Assembly (NCBI GenBank): GCA_025642065.1
Contig: JAODUP010000040.1
Coordinates: forward strand, 2,191,501 to 2,255,500
DNA: 64,000 nucleotides
Direction of reading: 5' to 3'
Source of the DNA: Paralvinella palmiformis
Taxonomy: Eukaryota > Annelida > Polychaeta > Terebellida > Alvinellidae
This document shows positions 1-13,821 of this stretch, piece by piece; the stretch's first letter is position 1, and every line of letters begins with the position of its first letter. The position numbers and the translations under genes are program-made. Below the pieces are notes generated by a model. The model did not search any database, was not told the DNA's origin, and saw only the letters and a list, made by a program, of their open reading frames with translations.

Positions 1-82
1 TTTTCATCAACAGCTGTTCCGCCCCACTTTACTGGTAGTTGGTCGACATCAATTATTTTGAGCAACTCTTGTTTCCAATTAG
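1..82 (-). CDS. SEC14-like coding exon 9, truncated by the window edge
   Basis: Acceptor TTTTTAG| at 83-84. The G left over from the previous exon completes Ala, giving [20 protein letters not shown] then GGTAVDE. This matches G.NWK..LL..I..D.LP..YGG at the end of the lipid-binding domain. The exon runs off the window. Confidence 0.9.
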
Positions 83-519
83 CTAAAAATTAAAAGTAAC
101 CAATTAAAATAATGACAGATGTTCAAATTGTTGAGCTTTGATGAAATGGAATGAATTACCACATTTCTAAAGGATGCAGAGCTTGTGTTTGAAATCAAAT
201 ATTAATTTCTTACTTTCCATTTTATGGGGGAGTGTTTCAGCAGTGAATTTGCATGACCCAGAAAGTTTGCTGGTTGAGTACCAGTCAGGTCTTTAGTGCA
301 CCAAAGAAAGGAGATAAAACAAACAACGTATGCCAAGAAGTCCTTCTGTGAAGCAAATGCTGTTTAACTTGCTGCATGCCAGCTTATCATAAAATATTAT
401 ATAACCTATTTATTTTTCTTGTCTTGTTTGAAAATGTGATTATCTTATTTCTATAGTTTGTAGCTCAAAAAAACTAAAACATTTTGGATGGATTTAGTTA
501 AAATATTTATGTAATTTTG

Positions 520-563
<44 letters not shown>

Positions 564-1484
564 TCAAAGAAATATAAAAGTTTGGTAAGAGATGATTTCC
601 ATAATAACTGTCCCATTTAGTGAAAGTCTGTTTCTGCGTCAAGTTTCATCAGGTTCACTAAAAGGTTTGGCATCTGTGTGCTAAATCATTGTTAAATATA
701 GTTGTTGTGTTGAACCATCTGATAAAAACATTCCTTTTACCAATCACAAGATAATGGAGATCACAATCTGCTTCACATATTGATAACATTTCTATTATAG
801 TTCCCAACTTGTTGATTTATTTTCAATAACGTGTCATATTTTTGGCAAAAATAAACTGTCAACTTTTATTTGATTGCATATATACCAGTAACTGTAGTTT
901 CAAATTAATTATTCCTTAATTTTAATATGTAATATTTAGCACCATAGTGTACGAGTTGTAATCCAGACAGCTGTTGGAAAAATGAATGGTGCATTAACCA
1001 AATTATAAACAGTTTTAAACAACGATAGTTTTATTATTTTGTTAGAATAAGAGACTTATACTGAAACTTAAATATTTAAGACAATTATATTTCCCCTGAT
1101 GTTCAAGTTCATATTGTTCTTTAGCAGATATTTAGAATTTATTGCCATAATATCTGACTTGTAGTCTGAAAGTCATTACTTCTCAGCTTCAGCCATCTCG
1201 AATGCTAAAAGTTGACTTTCCCCATACAAATAATCTTATCTATTACTAGTATTAGCAAATTAAAAATTCTACATTATAATTAATAAAAATGAAACTGCTA
1301 CAAGAATTCTAGATTGATCTAGTTTTGTTAATCCCCCCAAAAGTAAATTTACAAACAATTACACTTCTTGTTCCAGGCTACTTCACTATGTACATTGTTT
1401 CATTGATCTGCAAACCAAAGTAGATGTCTGGATTATAGACTGCGCATGCGTTACGGAAATTGTCTACTATAATCCACTTTGCTT

Positions 1485-1533
<49 letters not shown>

Positions 1534-2310
1534 TATATAGATAAGAAATAAAATTCATTGGGTATTGTTTATTTTTCAGCAGTTTTAATGTTTTAGCTGT
1601 TCTAGTCTCTTCACTGGTGTGTTTTGTTTCGGTACAAAAAAATGGTACCATATATACTCGTATATAAGTCGATTTTTTTGGTAGTGAAAATGGAACTCCC
1701 TGAAGCACCTTGACTTATACACTTATATGCCAGATATAGTTCCTGCCAGCTGGAGGAAATATTTATTCGGCCATCCTTGACACTGAACACTATAGGATTC
1801 AACCCAATAATAGCCAAAGTCGGAATAAAATCGTCACATCACTGCCTACTAAATCATTATTATTCAATAAATAACAATTAATTTTCACCAAACTGTCATT
1901 TGGATATCACAAACATGCAGGGTCTTTATATAGTAATACTTGATAGTCATGCGCGTTGTTACCTACCAGTACTTCCAGAAGTGCTGTGAAACAATGAATT
2001 AATAACACTCAGGCGTGTTTGTGTGAGCCAGAGTTGGAACAAAATCTCTGCATACTAGTCTTATCCAATAAATAATGATTAAGTTTCACCAATCTGTTAT
2101 TTGGATCTCACAGACATGCCAGTCTTTGTGTAATAATAGTTGATAGTCATGCGCCATTAACTACCAATACCTCCAGATGATTAGCGATACTATAGAAATC
2201 ACTGTTCACATTGCTGTTTGGTGTGACAAGTTTGTTTATTAGTTTTTCGGGGAGAATCCCCAGGTTGTCGCTGATTCAGCACAGCCTAGTTATAACATCA
2301 AGGCAAAATC

Positions 2311-2378
<68 letters not shown>

Positions 2379-3562
2379 AAAGTCATTAAGTTTGCAGTAT
2401 AAAACAACAACTCTGCTGCAGAAAGACATTTTGCTGTTAGTGGAAAAACTAGTGAGAGACTGGAGAAAGCAGAAGAAATATTTATTTGAAATACCGAGGA
2501 CGAAAAGGGCAAAACGTTATGGACTTAGTTTGTACATTAAATTAGAGACAGCTTTGAATGATTGGGTACTGGAGTATCGCGACATTGGATATATCGTCAC
2601 CAGAATGATGATATGGATACAGGCTATCAAGTTTACTCGGTTTAAGGGTGAAATGCACAAATTATGGAACAACTGGATGACAGAAGGTGATAAACCATTA
2701 ACAGCTGCAGGTAATCTAAAGAGACCGTCAATTCCTCTGGTCATCGGGTCGGTTTAAACCGCGTGGGGGTGTATTCCTGAATAAATGGGGTGTAAGTCAT
2801 TCTTAAAGTATGGCATTTCTAATAAGATGGACGGAACGGAAGATGATGCCCTATATGAAGATTTTCATGGGGAATGCGTTGCTGAAACTGGGGATGTGGC
2901 AGACAGCCATGGCTATGGTGATTACTATGATGATTCTGTTGCTGCATGTGAGATTCTGGATTACGACTGGGTCAGCTTTTTCGTGGATGATGACAACGAT
3001 TCAGATCATTTTGTCCGTAATTACGTACACCCTCTGTGTATGACAGGGTGATACAGATTTCATAATTGCTTTGATGTTGTATTTAATAAACAAACTTCTC
3101 TCAATTGTGAGCAATGATTTCTATTGTTTTTCTTTTAAAAAAGACACATTTAGTTCTGGTGTATAATGCAGAAATTACAGCGGCGGAAATTACCGTAATT
3201 GACCTTGACTTATACAGTGAGCATAGGCCTGAGGAAAGAATTACAGGGTCAAAAACCGACCTCACCTTATCTGCCGGGTCGACTTATACGCGAGTATATA
3301 TAGTAAGTGTAAATAGATCACAATTAATGTTTCAATGGTCTTTATCCACAGAACTAAAATGCTATTGTCTAACTAGCATTATGATACTAACATGACAGGC
3401 AGGTAAGTGCTAAATACTTACCACCTAATAAAACAACTTTGTCTTTGGTATCCTCACTCAGGAATGGTTTCGCAATGTTGAATAATACGGAGAAAAAACG
3501 ATTAGCTGGGGAAAAAACATAAACAGGCAATCATTAAGTATTGGTGTAAATACTTAAACTGT

Positions 3563-3599
<37 letters not shown>

Positions 3600-6500
3600 A
3601 TCTCTCTCTCTCTCACACACACACACACGCATTAAATTTCCAGTTATAGATATTAATCATAATTAGAATTTAAACTAGTTCTATTTGATATTTATAAAGA
3701 AAGCTTTATTTTGACCCAGTTAAAGCCAGGCTTGAACTAGTTATAATTAGTCAGGATTAAAGATCTATCAAACTAAACTGATGATGCTCACCATTGATTA
3801 TGTATGTCTTACGGAGTGTTTCTGGATAATGGGGCTCATACATATTTAACACCTCCTTGAAGATATCGATAGCTGAAAACATGTGACAGTAAGACAAATA
3901 AATTTGATATTGTCAGTAGTAAATGCCATACAGGTAGATTAGGGTGGTATAAAATTGTACAGAGGATCATGCAAGTTTTGTTAAGTAGTTAATTTGGCAC
4001 AATTAGGTCTTGATGACAAAAGCTACCACATACATAATATTTACAAGTCGTCTAAATATCTTTAATATAATTAGTTTTCTTGTTTTGGTTTTTTTAGTTA
4101 CTGATATCATTCTGTAAATATTTTATTGTTTATTCTCTCCTTCTTGTCTTGATAAACTTTAGGAACAAATGTTTAAATGTTGCTATTTTAAGGCCACTTT
4201 TGTGCTCACAATAAGCTAAATGGGCCGAGCGACCTCCAAACAGATTCTTGTGGATTGTGTACCTATATTTGGCAGCTAAAATTAGAATATACAGGTCCAT
4301 ACAAAAGGATGGAGTAATTAAAATAGTAATAATAACAATGTATATCTAATAAAGCATTGTTACTAAGAGGAGCCATTCAATGGTTCCGTACATGCAGGGA
4401 TGTCCCCCCCAAAAGGTACCTTTCTTATACAAAAAAAACCTCAACCCATTAAGATATCCAAACTGTAACAATAAATATTATTTATTGGTGAAAGCATAAT
4501 TGAACAGGTGTGTTTTTAGAACAGATTTAAACTTTTTAAGAGACACTGCATTTCTAATATCCGCTGAAAACCTGTTCCATAAAGTCAGGACTGCAACACT
4601 AAATGCAGGTGTCTGCAATAATATCTGACTAGATGACATGAATCTTTGGGATGACTTTCTACTCAAAATAAAGTCATACAGGTATTCATGTGCCACATCA
4701 CCAATACATTTATAAGTTGTTTGCATAATTATGAGTGAGATACACAGTCTAATGTGGAAGGAATGTAAAATTCTTAGAAATGGTCTGTAAAATGTGTGAA
4801 AACAGAAATCATAAATATGCAGAGTTTATGAGATAACAATATTGTTAGCCCTAAGTGTCAAATGGATAATGTAAAATATAATTTTATATGTAGTGCCTCA
4901 TATTTATTATGTGTTTTGGACTAAACAAGTTATGACATATCATACATTATATGGACATATCAGTCATAAAAAAACCTACCAATCTGTACATCTAGAAGGT
5001 TAGTAATAAATAACATAAATAAAAATTATAAACTCAGATCTGGTGATATATTACTCACCAGGTCGCCAAAGGTGCTTCAACCCATAATGTTCAAAGTCAC
5101 AAATGACTATAATGTTCTCTATACGGCATCCAAACTAGAATAAATATGAAGGAATTGTAGCTCATGAAGCCATTGAAAATGAGGAATGATTAATAAAGTT
5201 GGCATGTCAATAACGCCTTTCAATGAATGAGCAGTGACATATTAAACTATTTCCATTAGAGATACACTTTTCAAAAGGAGCATACCAGAGTCTTTATACA
5301 GTAATGATACCATGCTAAACATAGACATATTGCTGCATCATAGATCGTGATTTCAATCAGTTCCAATATATAAGCAATAATATGTCTGCTTTTCTTAAAA
5401 AGCTGCAATAAAATAATTTTATGGCATAAATACAAACCCAAATATAGCCATATTTTACATTATTAATTAAAACCATGTTCCAGACATCATTTTAAACTTG
5501 AATGATTGTGAAAGCCAAAATGGGTATTCTTATAGCACATTGATTAGGGCTCTCAGTGCTGCAAGCCTCTATGTCAGGGTAAAAATCCTCAGTGTCAGTC
5601 ACCAGTCAGTCACATGCCCTAGATGTTATCATAGCTAAAATTGAACGAAGTACACTAACTCACTCAGTCACTCAGTCTCACTCACTCACTAAAGGAATTA
5701 AAAAAAAAATTAAAAAATTACTCAACCAGCAAAAGACATTTAGAAATTCATTATGGAACTATCTTTCTGGATCTCTACAATATCAAGATATCCATGTTAC
5801 AAACAGCTGGCTGACAAAGGTTATAAGCTGATGGTTCTACAGTTGGGAGATTAAGTCAAATGTGTATCACTATCACTCATCAGTTTTAATTAGCTATATA
5901 ACCATGTAAAACAGCCACAACATCTAGTCAACATGAATCTGTACATTTATCTAAATGCTGGGCAGATAAGATACTGTGGCTGGTTAAATATTAAAATAAC
6001 TGAAAGTGAATTAACATTAGTTTTATGCAAAAGAATCTACACATAAACTTCAGTGTTACCTTTTCTGACTGTCCTTTTAGTGCCCTCTGGATCATTTCAC
6101 AATGTTGAATTTTATATTTAATTATGTCTGACTTTTTACATGAATACAGCAAACCTGTAATGAAATAAAAGTGAATATGGTAGGAATATATCATATGTAA
6201 GGGTTTAATATACAGTGCTTTTATATGGCTGCTGCTAGTGAGATTGCTTTATTAATTATGATTATTATTATTTTCATGGATATAACATTTAGGATTGAGG
6301 CAACCAGTTGGCCAGTCACTTCTAGGATTGAGACAACCAGCTGGTTAGTCACATCTAGGATTGAGACAAACAGCTAGTTAGTCACATTTAGGATTGAGAC
6401 AACCAGTTGGTTAGTCACATTTAGGATAGAGACAACCAGTTGGTTAGTCACCTCTAGGATTCAAACCAAACTATTGGGAGGTTAGTTAACTTTATGACTG

Positions 6501-9500
6501 AGACTATCAGCCAATTAAAAAAATTTAGGATTGAGACAAACAGCTGGTTACTAACCTTTGGGATCCAGACTACCAGCTGGTTCTATCCAAACCGGCAGGC
6601 CATCTTTTGTATGACCAAACAGTCCACCTGGATAGTATTTAGTAAGTACTTCCGGTGGTGTCCATGTTTCCAGAATGTTCTCAACATCCATCTGTTTACG
6701 CCATTGTAGATTCTATAGAAGAATACATGAAATTATAATTAATAAAAGAAAATATATATAAAAATGAATATATCAATCAAACTCCAAATAGGAGTATAAA
6801 GGGCCATGATGATGTTGGCTGGTTGTAGTAGCAGATAGAGAACAGATGTTGTTAAGGCAACAAAGATGTTGTTAAGGTAACAAAGATGTTGTTAAGGTAA
6901 CAAAGATGTTATAATAATGGCTGAAATGGTAGTTATTTTAGGCAGCCTAGTTACCTCAAATGAGGAAGACACATATGGTCTGTAATTTAGTGCTTCACCA
7001 TGAGGACTAATTCTAAATAAATTTACAATACAATGCCACTGGCCCGGATTCAAACCTCTGACCTCCTGCACAGCTTGACCATGACTAAGAAAGATCCACA
7101 CTTTTACCCACTAGGCCATAGAGGCGATTTTGAAAAGGGGACAATTAACACATAAAAGTGTGATTCCTATATCACAAATGTTGTTAAGGTAACAAAGATG
7201 TAAACTTTTAGTAAAACTTGAGAATGATAATTCTATCTATGTGGATCATCATCTTTGCATATCATTACTATATCATAATGTTTATGTGTGTCCTAATTTG
7301 GAAACAGCAACTTCCTCTTCACTTGAAGTAATTCCTTGGATGGCTGAACAAGATATGGCAGACTTTATCATACCATTGTGAACATATTTTCTAAGGTCTG
7401 CTGTTGCTGAATATGTCTGAATCAGTGAGCTGCTATCTGAAATCAGAGTCTTGAGTTTGGTTTTCTTTCTGTGATGTTGCTGAACAATCTCTCACTTTCA
7501 GAATTTGAGTGCAAGATGCATGTTACGTATAACCAGTATGATCTTGGTATGTAGCTAATAACCAATGATGTTCATTCTTATCCCAGAGCGAAGTAATTGT
7601 TGATCAACTTAATATTATCTGTCTCAAGTGCTTTGTTTAAAGGAACAGCTTACACTCAGAAAATATGAATAAAATATGTAATGCCCATAAAAGTAATCCA
7701 AATCCAACAATATTATTTACAATACACAGATATAATGAAACAATCCATATTACTGGAAGTTAGTCATTATGGTTTCCTTGAATGTCAGACTGTATGGTGA
7801 GAAGGAGAAAAACCATGTACTCTGAAGTCAACAAGCAGAAGGATCATATAGCCATCTCAAACCAGAAATGTTCTATCTTAACTCATCCCTATGACCCTTA
7901 CTTGCCCTCAACCCAACCTACTAACTACTGCAATAGGAATGAGCTTATATGCATGTATTTCAGTACTAACTTGTATTCCAGATATATAATTTATTTTAGT
8001 TTGTAATATTTTTTTTTCACAGGGGAATGTCTCGCATTCTCCTTTTCAACATTATACTTGTTTCATGAAAATTTTGTAATTGTATGATGTATTGATGTTG
8101 AATAAAATATATTGAACTGAACTGCTAACTAATACAATCATCAGTTCATTTATATAAATATCGCAGTTTGCTAGATCAATCCTTCACGTTATAAGAGTAC
8201 AAAACAACATTCTTAAGGGATTTCACAATAAGGCTTTATTTAGCTATTTCAATAACATATGAGGTTGTTTGGATCAACGATAATGTAAAATCTGTAAATA
8301 TGTTTTTGTTCCAAAATTATGCTTGGCCGATTCTTGTTTACATTGTTATAACAAGGTCATACAAACGGGGTATCTACAATGACTACAGACTTTAGGAGCA
8401 TTAGGACTCTGTCTGGTTCAAATGGCTTTGACACCAGGTGAGTCATAGTCAATACACCACCACCTTCAACTATATTTTTTAATACGAGGTTGATTTTGAT
8501 CATATTATAATACATCATTTATAATTTGTCTAAACTTATTTATACTTAGTCTTGAAAATCAGAATTTAAAGTAATTAACTGTTCCTTTAGACTTGGTGCT
8601 GATCATACCATCGCATATATCCCGAGACTACAAATATAGGTATCACTTGGATTTGGACCTGACCCTGGAGGTTTGCAGCACTGTGCTCTTTCTATTCACT
8701 GTGCTAAGAGTTTATTGTAGGTCGTTTGTGTCACCATCAGTGTTCTGGAGCACCAGGATACTGATACAAATTTGAAAATTCTCCAATCTGAGCTTAAGAT
8801 CAACTACATCCATCATAAAAGAACAAACTCGTCATTATTAATTTTAGACTTTTCCAAAGTTCACAAAGAAATGACGTCATGACACAGCTCACTTCCTGGT
8901 ACAACATTGGATACTATTAGTTGTTCATGTTTTGGATATGGAAAAATATCCCCTCAATGCTACTACTTATATCCCATGAGGCACAGCTGAGTTTGGTATC
9001 TGAGCAGGGTAGGCAAGGCAGGGGTGTCATGTAATGAAGTAAAACTACTTTGTTACTCTACTTGAGTAGTTTTTCAAGTAACTGGAAGTAAAGAAGTAAG
9101 ATTTCAACTAACTACTTTTACATGTTTTAATTAAAGTAGGTAGTTTTTTGCAGTAACCCTACTTTTTATTTCGTTACTTTGATTTACTTTGTGATATTTC
9201 CATTACTTATTTAGTCATACGCTTAAATAGCATACCACTATGGTCTGTCACACTGAACTATTTATGCACTGTTTAATTACAAAGTATTGTTGTCTGAATC
9301 TCAGACAATATGCTAACCAAATGAAATGGTTGAAAAATATATACAGAACCTGACAGTAGTCAGCAATACAGCCTAGCTTATATGACTAGCAGCTCATATT
9401 GACAACTAAATAACATTATTTTGCAAAATACACAATACTTGGGCCTTAATAGGAAACATACATACTAAACAAATATTTATCATCAAACAAAATAAGATAA

Positions 9501-12500
9501 AACCAGCTATATGTGACAGTAGACTGATATGAAAGATAATATAATGAACACTAAAATAATAGAATTAGATTGTTATATCTCCAGTAGGTGTAGATTCAAG
9601 ACGCCTATTATCATGAGTATGTGCAGTTATAATAATGAGTATTTGCAGTCAGGGGTTAATGTAATTATTATTGCTCTCAATAGTGAGGTGAAAATATTTA
9701 TTTCTTGATGTTTATAATTTGTATTACTGTGCCATTAGTATTAATGCAGCACAATACATAATTTTAATTGCCAATGTACCCAAGAATAAGATTGTTGGTT
9801 ATAATTGCTCATATCTGAAGTATTCACAACTCATTATTGTTAGAGATGTAGCAATAAATCATTGCTCCAAAATACAGCAACTAGACCAGGAGTCCAGAAA
9901 TGTAAAATAAAATTTTACACTAGCTGGCTGCCTCAGTATCATATAAAATGTATTAATTTATCAGTTTTTACAGGTCTGCAGCAGAATATGGCATCGTAAT
10001 CCTAAAACACTTCCCAAACAATGCCACCACATTATCAAAATTGTATCAGAGATAAATCAGATTCAGATGCTTCAAAGAGCTGCCTCATTTTATCTTTGAA
10101 AGTGATTGTCACTCAACAGGAACATGTATGATAAATTCCAGCTCCCTACACAATTAAACTGCATTCTGCAACTATATTAATTAGTAACACATGACAACTG
10201 TTGGTCTAGATTATCAAAATTCCAGTGACAACTGATTATGCATTAAATGTAAAGATTCATCAACATTGTGAATAGCTTCAGACATTCTGAAATCGGGAAG
10301 CATGACTTCAAATAAAACAAACAAAAAACAAACAAAAAACAGCATGTCATTCATCAGACTGATGCACATGACAACAACTACTCCGGTATTTTCTGCAGCT
10401 GTGGACCAGAGAGACTTCATCAGGGCATATATTCCTATATACAGGTGTTATAACAGAAGGGTTATGCTTACCTTTCTTAACATGACTTCAGCTTTGTCAA
10501 CATTGAACTTTCGTGCTGGAAGCAAACATAGTATGGTGATAAAACAGATAACAGGTGATTCATTATTTCTCTTGAATATTGTGCACAAAATAATTTTAAA
10601 ATATGACCTGTCAGTTTGCTTATCTCCCTCCCCCCCCCTCTCTCTCTATGTGTGTGTGTACCTGTCTGCCTATTTGTCTATCAAAATGGAACACTTCAAG
10701 TATAAGAACTGTAACACAAATGTTTCGATCGTCAATATCTCACAGACTGTATCAGAGAGATATATAACAAGCCATAGATTTCTTTGGTGAAATGCTGTTT
10801 ATTATGGTCATTTCAGAACTAGATTGGATCACGCTGACCGTACTAGGATCCCTACTTTAGATCATCACACACATCTGACTCGATGTTTACGTATGTTTTC
10901 ACATAATGTAATGTACCAGGTATACAAAGACAGATCTTCTGATAGATAACTCATTGCACATGTATTTCAGCATGTTAATTTGCATTATTTGCCTGTATTA
11001 TTTATCAGAAGTATATCAGAGACAGATACATGTTTTATGTCTTACCTCGGAGCCATTTCAGAAGATAATAATCATCAAATTCTGGCTGCATTACATCTTT
11101 TAACTTCTCTCGAAACTGAATTAAAAAAATGACAAACTCTGATTATAACAATCAAAAGATGGGATGGAACTTGTACACACCACCCCACATACAAACCAAA
11201 CCAGAGATATATTCAAGTACTTATGTACTTAAGTACAGTAAGTACTTTGCTCTGACATTTTCTGAACAATGCACATAGACTAATACTTGACTCTGAACGT
11301 ACTCAAAACTGAAGATGTAATTTCCAAATTATTTCCTATTATTAGTTCTTTTGTATGAAACATAATGACCCAAAACATAAATAATGACACAATGTTTTAC
11401 TATAAATAACAAACCAATATACTGGTAGTTAATATACTCAATTCAATTTGTTATTTACTAAAATCATGACTGTAATATTTGATAAAGTCAATAATGTTGG
11501 TCAGTTCAAAATCATGCAACTTAACACCAAGCCTCAACTCACACCAGGACACAGCCAATTTTAGCATTTACGCGAACCAAAGGTCTTTTTTATATTAGGA
11601 ATTCTGCCGTAACAGAATTGGATTCTTTTTTGCCAATATATCATCATTATATTTTCAACTACACATATTACAATCATTTCAAGTTTTCATTACTGGCATC
11701 TGTTTTTTATACATACAAGTTTAACACTTTAGAATATAATTGTATTATAATTAGTTGAAAATATTGAAGAATCAAATAAATAAATTCAAGAATTAAAACA
11801 TATATTTCTTAATTATTATTTGCTAGGGTCTGACCTGACATGAATAAAGTCATGTTATTTATGTTTTGGGTGTTAAGTGAACCACTGAATTTGGGCTTTA
11901 AGGTACGAGGAGGGTGAAATATGCATGGCACGCCTACAAGACGTATATAACACAAAGCAATGGGAGGAGCAGTACAAACATTTACATGTTACCAACAGAA
12001 ACTTGTCATCTGATAATGATCAGCCACATACATCACGAGTTATTGGAAAAGAACAATTTAAATGCATGACCAATATCTGTCTAGGAATAAAATATGAAAT
12101 TAAATAATAAAAGATATAATGAAATTGATGTGTGCCATCAGAGATATTTTCATGATTCAACAATCAGAGCTTTTGAATTGAAACTGTATCTGGTGATTGG
12201 TGACATATGGGTCAATTTTCAACTGTTTAACTTGTTGTGAGAGATATAAGTATATTATTAATGCCCATTTTAGAAGTAGCCTGAAATGGATTTTTTTTAA
12301 AGCGTCGATGAGTGAGTGGTTTGTCTAGACTCAGTATTGGTCAAGTCTGGGATATATGGCCGAGGAGCAACTTCCTTGAGAACCCTATTCTACAAACACA
12401 GGTATGACCCAGACTCAAATCCACGATCAGGAGATTTGCAGTGCAATGCTCAGAAAATAAACAGATTACATAATGGGCTTCATCTTAATCATTTCTAAGA

Positions 12501-13648
12501 ACTTTTAACATGCTGTTTAGCCTATAATAATGGATGCTGTAGTGTAATTGTGTTTTAACTCGAGTTAAAAAGAGAATTTATTTTTAGAATGTCTTAAACT
12601 GTTTCTGTTTATGTGAGCAGAAGAAGTCAAAATGTATTGCGATCATTGTATAAGATCATATTGACATTGTTACAAGTGAGATTTTCTTCATTTGTTATGT
12701 CAGTTGATCTCTGAACAAAAATAAAATACTCTCCATTAGCTCCCCCCCCCTCACAGTCACCTACAGCTATAATTATCCTGACATATAGGATGAATATAGA
12801 TCCATAATTTCCATGTTCATTATTCAAAGATTCAGTTTCTGGATACAATAAAGTTCTATGTTCTTAATTAACTGACCTACTCAGAATCAATAAAATGTGA
12901 TAACTGTTACAGAAAATAAAGCAAGTAGAAATGATGAACTTATAAGTCAGTACATGAATCCCCGGCATAATATTACTTTATTGATAGCATTTTCAGATCC
13001 ATGTCACCATGACCTAGCATTCAGTATCATTGTACATGTAACAGTTTAAACTATTTACACGTTAAATCTAAATGTTTAATCCTATCTTGAGCCTAATGAG
13101 AACAGGTAGCTTAATTATGTTCCATCTGTTCCACAAGTGTTGTTGTTGTATTTTTTGATAATTTTATTGAAGCTCTATGATATATTACTTGTTGTAAATT
13201 TGGAAATTAAATTTGAATGAATGCTGTATTTGTATTATACAAGTCAGTGTCCTTAATGTTAATGATACATACTTGTGTCATTAAGAAATATTCCAGTACC
13301 TGGGTACTCATAGCTCAAGTATATAATAGTTTTTAATACTCTGGACAAAATATCAAATAGACCTAGCTGCAGCCAAATGTTTCTTCTTTACATTAAATAA
13401 TCTGACTTAAGAATAATTCACAATAACATTACTTTACCTCACTATATTAAGCAAGATCTTCCAGATTAACCAGAAACAGCATTTAACAATTTAATGCAAA
13501 AAGTTTAACTATTAAATAAACATGTTCATATTTTATTATTGTTATTTAATTTTCAATTCAATATATTCAAAATCATTCAGTTACATATTATATCATGTAT
13601 TCCATCAAATCTTTGCCAAATACTATATACTATACTGCTTGAACTTGT

Positions 13649-13695
<47 letters not shown>

Positions 13696-13760
13696 CAAGT
13701 ACTTGAACTTTATCAATGTAAAGTACTTAAGTACAATGTCTATGTACTGTTCCCCATCTC

Positions 13761-13821
<61 letters not shown>

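Larger units (their letters stand above)
1646..3305 (+). mobile_element. pogo/Tc1-like DNA transposon, decayed, with TIRs and TA target duplication
   Basis: The left end reads CCATATATACTCGTATATAA followed by GTCGA. The right end is its inverted match (GTCGACTTATACGCGAGT, then ATATATAG). TA dinucleotides lie at both outer borders (1646-1647 and 3304-3305). The element is about 1.66 kb and carries remnants of a pogo-type transposase on the plus strand. It lies in an intron of the SEC14-like gene, opposite to that gene. An internal ~140-bp stretch is duplicated. Confidence 0.7.

Noticed and set aside
451..2512. Several Ile-Tyr-rich frames over TA tracts
   Set aside because: Microsatellite artefacts without splice or family support.
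11200..13760. A 2.5-kb DNA transposon bounded by TACTTAAGTAC patches
   Set aside because: The two patches do not align as terminal inverted repeats and no target duplication or transposase was found.
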